From positions 1 to 20,369 of the forward strand of contig JAILMZ010000091.1 of assembly GCA_024692105.1 (NCBI GenBank): 20,369 bases of DNA. The letters are read 5' to 3'. This DNA is from Saccharofermentans sp. (GTDB taxonomy: Bacteria > Bacillota_A > Clostridia > Saccharofermentanales > Saccharofermentanaceae). Shown here in pieces: positions 14,391-20,369 of the stretch; the stretch's first letter is position 1; each line of letters begins with the position of its first letter. Both the position numbers and the translations under genes were made by a program. The notes under the pieces were generated by a model, which was not told the origin of the DNA, ran no database searches, and worked only from the letters and a program-made list of their open reading frames with translations.

Positions 14391-15587
14391 TTAAGACTCC
14401 TGCTCTTTTCTATGCAGACACTTGATCATTATAACCGACAGTATCAGCACGAGAGGGAAGACCGCGCCTGCCAGCATTCCTTTTTTCAGGTCGTCACCAT
14501 TTGCCTGTGCAATAAAGCCTACTATGCCGGGGCCGACCGCGCCACCGACATCACCCGCCATCGCGAGAAGCGCAAACATGGCAGTACCGCCCGAAGGAAG
14601 TTTTCGTGAGAGGATGCTGATGGTGCCCGGCCACATGATGCCGACCGAGAACCCGCACACAATGCAGCCGATGAGACAGACTACAGGCGAGCCCGAGAGC
14701 GATGCGGCAAGATAGCACGCCAGGCAAAGCACACCGGATCCGAGCATGAATGTAGTAAGTTCCATCTTTTGGCCGAACTTGCCGTAGATGACTCTTGATA
14801 TGCCCATCGCGACGGCAAACAGGCAGGGACCGACAAGATCTCCCGTCGTCTTAGGAAGACCGATCGCAGATTCCGCAAATGCCGAGAACCACTGCGCCAT
14901 TGCAATCTCCGACGAACCTGCGCAGATCATGAGGATTATCCCGAGGAAAAACAGCGGCGTCTTAAACAGCGCTTTGGCACCCATCTCTTTGCCGTCTTCA
15001 GTAAGCGCCTCGATCGGGCACACTGCAAAATTCAAGATATTGACCAGCGGTATCAGGGCCCACACACACGGGAGCCACCTCCAGTGATCGAGACCGAACA
15101 TGGTAAAGAACGCTGTCGACAGCAGAATGACACCGACACATCCCCAGCAATAAAACGAATGCAAAAGGCTCATGACGGAAGCTTTGTTCTCGAAAGGACA
15201 CGCCTCGACGATAGGGCTTGCAAGAACTTCAATAAGACCGCTACCGACTGCATAGACTACCGTGCTTATGATTATTCCTATGAACGGATCAGGAAGCAGA
15301 TACGGCAGGAACGCCAGACCGATAAGTCCCAGTCCCGCGAGTGTTTCTGACAGGACCGCACCCATTCGGTATCCGATATTTTTTACCAGGCCGGCACAGA
15401 TAACATCGACCGTGATCTGCGTAACGAAAAACACTATCGGGATAACGGCGATCTTTCCGAGAGATATCCCGAATTCGGTATGGAATCTGAGGAACAGGAG
15501 CGGTGCAAGATTAGCTGTTATCGCCTGCGTGATGAAGGCCAGATAACAGGCTGCGAGTGTCCTGGAATACTTATTGTTCTTTCCCAT
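14391..15587 (-). CDS. Major facilitator superfamily transporter
   Basis: 398 residues with about twelve hydrophobic segments in two halves. The region GSGLIEVLASPIVEACP with LHSFYCWG resembles the FHS (fucose-proton symporter-like) branch, and the second half has GFSVGIMWPGTISILSRK and an AGDVGGAVGPGI loop. It would move a small solute across the cytoplasmic membrane, probably with protons; the substrate is not deducible, and sugars are only a guess from family resemblance. Its ATG is 11 bp after the preceding gene's stop, where GGCGGACTGAGAAAA gives a modest ribosome site. The next gene begins 8 bp after its stop. Confidence 0.92.
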   Translation of the reverse strand: MGKNNKYSRTLAACYLAFITQAITANLAPLLFLRFHTEFGISLGKIAVIPIVFFVTQITVDVICAGLVKNIGYRMGAVLSETLAGLGLIGLAFLPYLLPDPFIGIIISTVVYAVGSGLIEVLASPIVEACPFENKASVMSLLHSFYCWGCVGVILLSTAFFTMFGLDHWRWLPCVWALIPLVNILNFAVCPIEALTEDGKEMGAKALFKTPLFFLGIILMICAGSSEIAMAQWFSAFAESAIGLPKTTGDLVGPCLFAVAMGISRVIYGKFGQKMELTTFMLGSGVLCLACYLAASLSGSPVVCLIGCIVCGFSVGIMWPGTISILSRKLPSGGTAMFALLAMAGDVGGAVGPGIVGFIAQANGDDLKKGMLAGAVFPLVLILSVIMIKCLHRKEQES

Positions 15588-15598
15588 GATATGTTTTC

Positions 15599-15925
15599 TC
15601 AGTCCGCCTTCTTATAGAAAGCACCGTCAGAGAATCCCCACACTCTGTAGATGTATTCATCCGTTCCTTTGACAGACCAGACATACATTGATTCCGAAGA
15701 AGCACCGTTCTCGGATACCACGCGTCCGAGCCTTACTCCTCTGTCTGAAGACGTATAGGAATCAGCCGCATCGATCTCATAGACTACGCTTCCGATCCTG
15801 ATGTATTCATACTCGGAACCGTAGTAACTTCCGATTACTCTGTTGCAATAAAAGATATACGCTGCTGCAGCCAGCACGATGCAGATGATTACCGCTGCGA
15901 TGATCGTCTTTTTGGTTTTATTCAT
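15599..15925 (-). CDS. Small single-pass membrane protein
   Basis: 108 residues. TM at about 7-26 (KTIIAAVIICIVLAAAAYIF) follows a basic start, so the remaining 80 residues are probably outside the cell. That part is rich in Tyr and Ser and has no catalytic motif. It overlaps the flavin-reductase-like gene by 8 bp and precedes the transporter by 11 bp, so all are co-translated. It could be an accessory subunit for its neighbours; no family recognised. Confidence 0.78.
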   Translation of the reverse strand: MNKTKKTIIAAVIICIVLAAAAYIFYCNRVIGSYYGSEYEYIRIGSVVYEIDAADSYTSSDRGVRLGRVVSENGASSESMYVWSVKGTDEYIYRVWGFSDGAFYKKAD

Positions 15926-16496
15926 TCGTTTTTACCGTCTTCATGGGCTCGCCCCAACCGCCGAGGTCCTTGCCCTGATAACTGAAATAATGCTTGCACG
16001 TAGTTCTTATGGGAGCGATACGCATAAGCTTCTGCTCGAAACTCTCATCGGAAGACAACGACTCATCCTGAAGGACATTTCTCATCTTGCACAGGATTAC
16101 GGTGCTGCCTTCTTTCTCAATAAAATCAGTCGCTTCCAGTTCGAACACGACAGGAGAATTATTTATGATGGGCACATCCAGCACGGCGCCCTTGCCGATA
16201 TCCAGGCCGATCTTCATCTTGTCGGGATTGGTCCCGCTGACATTACCGAGGTAATCTGCTATGCCCAGCAGTTCCTCCGTCACAATAGAAGCCGAGAATA
16301 TCTTATTTCTCCTGATGTTATCCTTCGTGGGCTTGTTGCCACCGATGCAGCACATGACGCCCATCTCTTTGTCCCAGGTATAACTGAACCAGCAGAACAG
16401 GCCGAAATCAGGATTACCCTGCTCATCGTACGTGCCGTACAGGAACAATGTCTGCGGACAATAATCGTTGTAAGGTTTCAGGCTTATCTTCCCCAT
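15918..16496 (-). CDS. Flavin-reductase-like domain protein (FMN-binding split barrel)
   Basis: 192 residues. MGKISLKPYNDYCPQTLFLY begins a split-barrel fold; CCIGGNKPTKDNIRRNKIFS matches the flavin phosphate-binding segment of flavin reductase-like proteins, and residues 120-170 hold the dimer sheet. The family includes flavoredoxins and FMN reductases, which bind FMN non-covalently and pass electrons; the partner here is unknown. A strong GGAGG precedes the ATG by 9 bases. It overlaps the next gene by 8 bp in an operon with a transporter. Confidence 0.78.
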   Translation of the reverse strand: MGKISLKPYNDYCPQTLFLYGTYDEQGNPDFGLFCWFSYTWDKEMGVMCCIGGNKPTKDNIRRNKIFSASIVTEELLGIADYLGNVSGTNPDKMKIGLDIGKGAVLDVPIINNSPVVFELEATDFIEKEGSTVILCKMRNVLQDESLSSDESFEQKLMRIAPIRTTCKHYFSYQGKDLGGWGEPMKTVKTNE

Positions 16497-16518
16497 ATTG
16501 TGTATCCTCCATTCATAA

Positions 16519-17301
16519 CTATTCCAAAACTATCAGGATATTGCATTCATCCGCGCTGTCAGGAATATGATCAGGTCTTAACCATGAGTATACGATCGAG
16601 GTATCCATATTCATATCGATGTCTGCGAAATTATCAGGTGTATTACCTTCTAACCACAGGAATGTCGTATAATCAAGTTTCCCGTCTTCAGGATCAAAGT
16701 AGCAGGGTATGACCTTGACCGCTTTTTCATAGGCAAAACACAGGTCTCTCATCTCAAGCAGAAACGCGTTTACATCGTCGATCTTATCCTGCTGAACATC
16801 CCTTGAGATGTAGATCAAGATCACCATACCGTCAATAACATCTTCGCTTTCATAATCGAGATCCACATCGACCTGTTCAAACTGATGTCTGTCAATGCAG
16901 GCCTGGACCTCTTCTTTCCATTCACCGGAATAACCCTCGAGAGCCTGCTCCCGTTCCATCTCTATTACCTGATCTGTGGCCTTCTTCACATAAGACGATA
17001 TCCCGATGGCAACCGCAATGGTCGATATCACCGCGAGCGATGAGATGATGATGCATACTACCGCGTATATGCTTTTGGTGTAGATGCATTTCGCGATGAT
17101 CGCAAGGACGAGACTCACAAAGAAACCGAAAACGCCAAAGAGGATCAGTGAACCGAGGGAATCCGCGGCGCCTGTGTTATGGCTCAGACTTGCCATGACC
17201 AACATTATTACGAATACCGGGATCATGATAATGCTTAATACCACTATCACATTGGATAGTACGCAAAGAATCAGAGATGTTGTCTTGTTCTTGTCTTTCA
17301 T
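16519..17301 (-). CDS. Multi-pass membrane protein with C-terminal soluble domain
   Basis: 260 residues. TM segments are near 8-36, 48-70 and 77-103 (three or four helices), followed by an amphipathic charged stretch (KKATDQVIEMEREQALEGYS) and a soluble region of about 145 residues rich in Asp, Glu and aromatic residues. I recognise no family. AAAAGGATAACGG precedes the ATG, and it is the first gene of the operon that runs to 13811. No promoter could be called with confidence upstream; 17302-17470 is A+T-rich and has no gene. Confidence 0.8.
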   Translation of the reverse strand: MKDKNKTTSLILCVLSNVIVVLSIIMIPVFVIMLVMASLSHNTGAADSLGSLILFGVFGFFVSLVLAIIAKCIYTKSIYAVVCIIISSLAVISTIAVAIGISSYVKKATDQVIEMEREQALEGYSGEWKEEVQACIDRHQFEQVDVDLDYESEDVIDGMVILIYISRDVQQDKIDDVNAFLLEMRDLCFAYEKAVKVIPCYFDPEDGKLDYTTFLWLEGNTPDNFADIDMNMDTSIVYSWLRPDHIPDSADECNILIVLE

Positions 17302-17470
17302 CCGTTATCCTTTTCACCGGTGTTTTACTCTTGCAAATATATTAACAGACCTGTGAACTTTATAATAAGGCTCGCCGCATATGGTTATTGTTGAAATCAT
17401 TCCTGATTGTTACACTATGTTCAGTTATTTAAACCCAAGATTATAAAATGTTGTTATATTCGTTACACGG

Positions 17471-17507
17471 AAGAAATAAACGCGGAGGTTCAAGTGCCAT
17501 CCGCGTT
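17471..17507 (-). terminator. Terminator downstream of the 17546-18085 lipoprotein gene
   Basis: AACGCGGA (17479-17486) with TCCGCGTT (17500-17507), plus a bulged GG/CC extension, followed on the minus strand by TATTTCTT. It lies about 40 bp after the stop. Confidence 0.65.
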
Positions 17508-17545
17508 ATTATTCTTGCTGTAAAAAGCCGTTTGAGACAATCCCT

Positions 17546-18085
17546 TTAATTATTGAATGACGTGAGTTCCCAGGTCGTCGGCAGATACTTGCCTTCGCCG
17601 TCTATCTCTGTGAAGTTTCCTATGGTTCCGCCCTGATACTGCATGAATGTTTTCGAGGCAGCAGTGACACCGAAAGTATTTTCCATGCATATAACATTGT
17701 CAGCACCGCACAAGTAGATGTAGCTGCCGCCGGTGCCGCCAAGGAGCTTGAACGCACCGATATCCATATCGGGATAGAAAACGATGACGTCAGTGAACTT
17801 GGTGCAGTTCGAGCCGTCGTTAAAACCTATCAGGAGTTCCTCGATGCCGTCTCCGTCCAGGTCTTTGATAAGATATCCCACTTCGTTATTAGGATCCTTG
17901 AGTTCGGGCGCGACACTATACTGGTGATCCTTATTGTAATCGGGACCGTCTTTATAGATGGCATTCTTGTAGAATGTGAGCGGCTCGACATACCAGATCA
18001 CCGGACTTCTGTTGCAGCCCGTCACGCAAGGTATCATCGCGATCAGGAACGATAAAGTAAGTATGGTCGTAATAGCTTTTCTCAT
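17546..18085 (-). CDS. Lipoprotein with a calcium-binding-like DxDGDG motif
   Basis: 179 residues. The signal peptide ends VTGC, with the lipidated Cys at residue 24. The mature domain contains DLDGDGIEELLIGF, an EF-hand-like or FG-GAP/VCBS-type Asp loop suggesting calcium binding, and a C-terminal beta-rich part (GGTGGSYIYLCG, FTEIDGEGKYLPTTW). Surface-anchored. It lies 23 bp after the membrane protein gene at 18109 and is followed by a terminator at 17471-17507, so the two make an operon. Function unknown. Confidence 0.87.
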   Translation of the reverse strand: MRKAITTILTLSFLIAMIPCVTGCNRSPVIWYVEPLTFYKNAIYKDGPDYNKDHQYSVAPELKDPNNEVGYLIKDLDGDGIEELLIGFNDGSNCTKFTDVIVFYPDMDIGAFKLLGGTGGSYIYLCGADNVICMENTFGVTAASKTFMQYQGGTIGNFTEIDGEGKYLPTTWELTSFNN

Positions 18086-18108
18086 ATTGTTATCCCCTTT
18101 TCCATAAA

Positions 18109-18573
18109 CTATACTGCCTGATCAACAATTATAAATCCATTCATCACCGTCATCGCAACACTTGCGATGCTTATCAGCATTCCTATCGCATTTAGTATCA
18201 TTCCGACAGTTGTCTTCTTTTTCCCTTTCTGTTGCACCGCTGTGAGCAGTCCGGTTGTTGCTATGGACAGACTCGGAACAAAACCATTACCAACGATCAC
18301 GAAATTACTCATGTTTGTTTCAATGAACATGGTCAGTGCAAACAGAACTGCCATATAAACTGCCGCTATGATCAGGGCCGCGGTGTACTTCCTTCGGATG
18401 ACACCAACTATCAGAACTAAGATCGCTCCAACGACAAGGACTGCCGCATTGGCAATCTCAATTACCGTTGTTCCGAAAGGTATTCCGACAAACAGCAATC
18501 CGCTTATTACCGCAAGGACTCCGAATATGATTCCCTGTATAAATGTTTTCATGACCGGTTTGTTGTTATCCAT
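18109..18573 (-). CDS. Four-TM membrane protein
   Basis: 154 residues from the ATG at 18573. The frame is open back to 18684, but AAGGAGAG stands 7 bases before 18573 and the upstream part overlaps the 3' end of the monooxygenase gene. Hydrophobic segments near 9-30, 35-55, 60-82 and 125-148 are joined by short charged loops (RRKY, QQKGKKKTTVG). It has the look of small DUF membrane proteins of Clostridia. It is co-transcribed with the lipoprotein gene downstream. Confidence 0.82.
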   Translation of the reverse strand: MDNNKPVMKTFIQGIIFGVLAVISGLLFVGIPFGTTVIEIANAAVLVVGAILVLIVGVIRRKYTAALIIAAVYMAVLFALTMFIETNMSNFVIVGNGFVPSLSIATTGLLTAVQQKGKKKTTVGMILNAIGMLISIASVAMTVMNGFIIVDQAV

Positions 18574-18628
18574 CACTTCTCTCCTTTTTTGTTTGTTATT
18601 TACATCATCGGGTGTGAATCCTGACTTA

Positions 18629-18949
18629 TTATTCTCTGATAAACCGCCTATCTGCATCGTATTCATCACTGACAAACCGCTCAACCGTCATGTGCAAATC
18701 GTATTTCTCGCGTAGTTCGGCAAGCTGCTTCATCATCGGCGATGCATGATGCTCATCTATTGCAGCCTGATCCTTCCACGAGTCAATAAGTAATATTGTC
18801 TCCGGGTCATCAAGCGGAACAAAATACTGGTATCTCAGATTGCCTTCCTCCTTACGGATGGCATCCGCAATTCCGGTGCTTTCCATCTCGAGAGCGAAAG
18901 CCCTGGCACTGCCATTCTTGCCTCTGTAATACAAATTAACTGTGATCAT
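18629..18949 (-). CDS. Antibiotic biosynthesis monooxygenase (ABM/YgiN-like) protein
   Basis: 106 residues forming one ferredoxin-like ABM domain. It begins MITVNLYYRGKNGSARAFAL, has the core EEGNLRYQYFVPLDD followed by ILLIDSWKDQAAIDEHHASP, and ends with the dimer strand DLHMTVERF. ABM proteins are small dimers; members include quinol monooxygenases such as YgiN and heme-degrading IsdG types. The His-His pair in DEHHAS is common in the family. Substrate unknown. The gene lies 34 bp after the micro-ORF at 18984. Ribosome site is weak. Confidence 0.88.
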   Translation of the reverse strand: MITVNLYYRGKNGSARAFALEMESTGIADAIRKEEGNLRYQYFVPLDDPETILLIDSWKDQAAIDEHHASPMMKQLAELREKYDLHMTVERFVSDEYDADRRFIRE

Positions 18950-18983
18950 AATTTCCCACTAATCCTTTCCGCAACGGCATTTT

Positions 18984-19118
18984 CTATCCACATAAAGTTC
19001 CATCAAACAGCTTGGCATCCAACCAAATGAATAGCCAAGTATTCAGCCAAAACATGAATACAGAGACAATCTCTCCGGTCCACAGATTTGTAAGTGTCCG
19101 CTTAAGCTTGTTTCTCAC
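18984..19118 (-). CDS. Candidate 44-residue membrane micro-ORF (GTG start)
   Basis: GTG at 19118, stop TAG at 18986-18984. GGAGG lies 7 bases before the GTG, the best possible spacing. The product begins VRNKLKRTLTNLW, with a basic N-terminus, then a single Trp/Phe-rich hydrophobic segment (about 17-33) and a short tail ending LFDGTLCG. This is the topology of a membrane-anchored micro-peptide with its N-terminus inside. It lies 54 bp beyond the zinc-ribbon gene at 19173 and ahead of the ABM gene, all on the same strand. It would otherwise be a 220-bp gap. No family recognised. Confidence 0.6.
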   Translation of the reverse strand: MRNKLKRTLTNLWTGEIVSVFMFWLNTWLFIWLDAKLFDGTLCG

Positions 19119-19172
19119 TCATTCTCCTCCGTGTATGATTGGCAGCGCTTTTCCCTGTTAAATTAATTAATG

Positions 19173-19538
19173 TTATTCCTCTATATCACCCGGATACATG
19201 TTGACGATCTGACCGCAGTACATACATGTGCCCTCGAAAACATTTGCGGTATAGTCGAAAACTTTCTTGCCGCATTGGGGGCATAACCGGTAGTACGAAG
19301 ACGGGTTAATGGACCAGCCCCGTTCTTCGATCTCTTTCATTTTGCGTTCCAGTTCTTCACGGGTGACACCAAGTTCAGACAAGCACTCCCACAATACGCT
19401 GGCGACCATTTCAACCTTAACACTGTGGCTGTCAAGTTCTCTTTGCTTGTCAGACAGCAGGCTGTTATGCCGACGATCAGTATCCCTGTTATTTATTTCC
19501 CTGCGGATCGAATGGGCCCATCTTCTAGACATTGCCAT
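19173..19538 (-). CDS. Soluble zinc-ribbon protein, second of tandem pair
   Basis: 121 residues. A basic N-terminus (MAMSRRWAHSIRREINNRD) precedes a helical part with VEMVASVLWECLSELGVTRE and a C-terminal zinc ribbon: CPQCG at 86-90, then CMYCG about 21 residues on, closing in NMYPGD. It is paralogous to 19560-19928, 21 bp upstream, and shares the order helix-helix-zinc ribbon-YPGD. No TM. It may bind nucleic acid or protein; the role is unknown. GGGAGAG precedes the ATG at 19538; a second in-frame ATG is at 19532. Confidence 0.83.
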   Translation of the reverse strand: MAMSRRWAHSIRREINNRDTDRRHNSLLSDKQRELDSHSVKVEMVASVLWECLSELGVTREELERKMKEIEERGWSINPSSYYRLCPQCGKKVFDYTANVFEGTCMYCGQIVNMYPGDIEE

Positions 19539-19559
19539 AATAAACTCTCCCTTCGCTGA

Positions 19560-19928
19560 TCAGAACTGATCCGGATCGTCAAATGCTGACGAACTGTTAT
19601 CCTGCAAAGGTTCGTTGTCTTTTTTGAACTCGATGCTGTCGCCGGGATAAATGGTTACTGTTTGACCGCAATAGATACACTTTCCTTCAAAAGGTGTCGC
19701 AGCATTCTCACTGATCAACTTACCGCATTTAGGGCATTCAACCCTGTTAAGCTTGGGCTCGAGTGTTATTCTCTGTTCTTTGACCTTGTCCAGCTTGGCA
19801 TTTAACTGTTCGCGGGTAAAACCTTTTTCGAGCATGAGTTCCCACATGGCCGATACCATTACGTCCATCCTGCCCACCGTATTGCCGTTTCTGTCGATCT
19901 TTACGTTTTCGCTGCTAAAACTAGCCAT
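19560..19928 (-). CDS. Soluble zinc-ribbon protein, first of tandem pair
   Basis: 122 residues. MVSAMWELMLEKGFTREQLN is the helical core and CPKCGKLIS...CIYCGQTVTIYPGD the zinc ribbon; the tail after residue 105 is acidic and Ser/Gln/Asn-rich, unlike the paralogue. AGGGAGG is 11 bases before the ATG. A promoter (19997-20005) and a 16-bp palindrome (19968-19983) lie upstream, so this gene leads the operon with 19173-19538 and perhaps the micro-ORF after it. Function unknown. Confidence 0.85.
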   Translation of the reverse strand: MASFSSENVKIDRNGNTVGRMDVMVSAMWELMLEKGFTREQLNAKLDKVKEQRITLEPKLNRVECPKCGKLISENAATPFEGKCIYCGQTVTIYPGDSIEFKKDNEPLQDNSSSAFDDPDQF

Positions 19929-19967
19929 AGCACAAATTCCTCCCTATTCCGTTTCCCTTAAGATTAC

Positions 19968-19983
19968 GCGGCTGATCAGCCGC
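19968..19983. promoter_or_regulatory. 16-bp perfect palindrome in the zinc-ribbon operon leader
   Basis: GCGGCTGATCAGCCGC is fully self-complementary. It lies about 8 to 23 bases downstream of the predicted transcription start, so it would be an operator or a 5' leader hairpin. Confidence 0.55.
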
Positions 19984-19996
19984 CGGTAACTCTTGA

Positions 19997-20005
19997 ATTA
20001 TAACA
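19997..20005 (-). promoter_or_regulatory. Extended -10 promoter of the zinc-ribbon pair
   Basis: Minus-strand TGTTATAAT (TATAAT at 20002-19997). The -35 is weak. Predicted start near 19990 with about 60 bases of leader to the ATG at 19928. Confidence 0.6.
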
Positions 20006-20025
20006 TTATTTGACCGCTATCCCCG

Positions 20026-20059
20026 AGCAATAAGACAGCCGGCTCTTGCGAACCGGCTG
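20026..20059 (-). terminator. Terminator of the ChW-repeat gene
   Basis: CAGCCGG (20036-20042) with CCGGCTG (20053-20059) around a 10-base loop, followed on the minus strand by TCTTATTGC. It lies about 27 bp after the stop at 20087. Confidence 0.75.
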
Positions 20060-20086
20060 CCGGTGGTTAGGTTATGGCTTTACTTA

Positions 20087-20369
20087 TCAGAATCCTTCAA
20101 CGAAAGCCATATCTGTTACTGCTGTAATCCCTTCGTATGTAGCTGAAGGTGCCGGTGATCCCTTAGGTACCAGTACGATCTGGATGCCTTCGAGTCTTGC
20201 GGACCTTCCTGCAGTACCAGCGCACTCGCCGTTCTTTGCCCAGCCCATCCAGCCGATGTCCTGTGCATGGACTCTGTAATAGATGTCGTAGTAGTTCGCT
20301 ATCTCACCGTAGAGCTCGATGCAGATTCCCTCAAGTCTCTTGGACTCACCCTGGGTTCCGCTCATCTCT
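20087..20369 (-). CDS. ChW-repeat protein, C-terminal part
   Basis: The frame is open to the window edge; the first codon at the edge is not a start. The visible part has the end of one ChW repeat (GTQGESKRLEGICIELYG) and one full repeat (YYRVHAQDIGWMGWAKNGE then AGTAGRSARLEGIQIVL). This family, first noted in Clostridium acetobutylicum, is secreted and often surface-associated; the repeats are thought to mediate adhesion or cell-surface interactions. The signal peptide and any catalytic domain lie outside the window. The last ~25 residues (PSATYEGITAVTD onward) are a non-repeat tail. Confidence 0.92.
   Translation of the reverse strand, partial: EMSGTQGESKRLEGICIELYGEIANYYDIYYRVHAQDIGWMGWAKNGECAGTAGRSARLEGIQIVLVPKGSPAPSATYEGITAVTDMAFVEGF

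Noticed and set aside
15879..16712. 277-codon open frame on the plus strand
   Set aside because: Antisense to the flavin-reductase-like gene and its neighbours; no recognisable motif or start signal.
17302..17470. A+T-rich gap that might hold a promoter or small RNA
   Set aside because: TATTAT-like boxes exist but none has a spaced -35; no gene or structured RNA could be supported.

Overview
The window looks like chromosomal DNA of an anaerobic member of the class Clostridia (Bacillota). Base composition is near 50% G+C. Most genes have AGGAGG-like ribosome binding sites, many promoters have an extended -10 (TGnTATAAT), there are several lipobox lipoproteins, and the right edge carries a ChW (clostridial hydrophobic with conserved W) repeat protein. 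I cannot place it to genus. No rRNA, tRNA, CRISPR array, transposase or prophage gene was seen.

Layout. Positions 1-4697 (minus strand) are a zinc-ribbon district. Two near-duplicate TFIIB-type zinc-ribbon membrane proteins (1-810, cut by the window edge, and 1244-2467) flank a small membrane protein (824-1240). Upstream lie an acidic lipoprotein (2651-3409) and an operon of two paralogous double-zinc-ribbon membrane proteins plus a 27-residue ORF (4697 to 3562), with its own promoter and a strong terminator. A 114-bp nested palindrome abuts the 3' end of the lipoprotein gene.

Positions 4841-9017: a patatin-like phospholipase on minus is divergent from an overlapping acetyltransferase/acyltransferase-3 pair on plus, then a large acidic lipoprotein. 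Positions 9142-10537: an XRE regulator with a C-terminal membrane anchor followed by a CPBP intramembrane protease. Positions 10556-12565: a macro-domain protein with a probable C-terminal DNA-binding-like domain and a vWA (MIDAS) protein, separated by an array of short palindromic repeats and closed by a bidirectional terminator. This pair is the best candidate for an under-described system here.

Positions 12608-20369 are all minus strand: a HIT hydrolase; a RelE/ParE-Phd/YefM toxin-antitoxin pair with a palindromic promoter; an operon of membrane protein, flavin-reductase-like protein, small membrane protein, MFS transporter and a two-TM protein split by a pentanucleotide tandem repeat; a lipoprotein and a membrane protein; an ABM-type monooxygenase; a new 44-residue membrane micro-ORF; two tandem zinc-ribbon paralogues behind a promoter with a 16-bp palindrome; and the C-terminus of the ChW protein.

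Most functional roles are inferred from motifs only. Many proteins here are membrane-anchored or lipidated with unknown function, and seven gene products carry zinc-ribbon Cys pairs.
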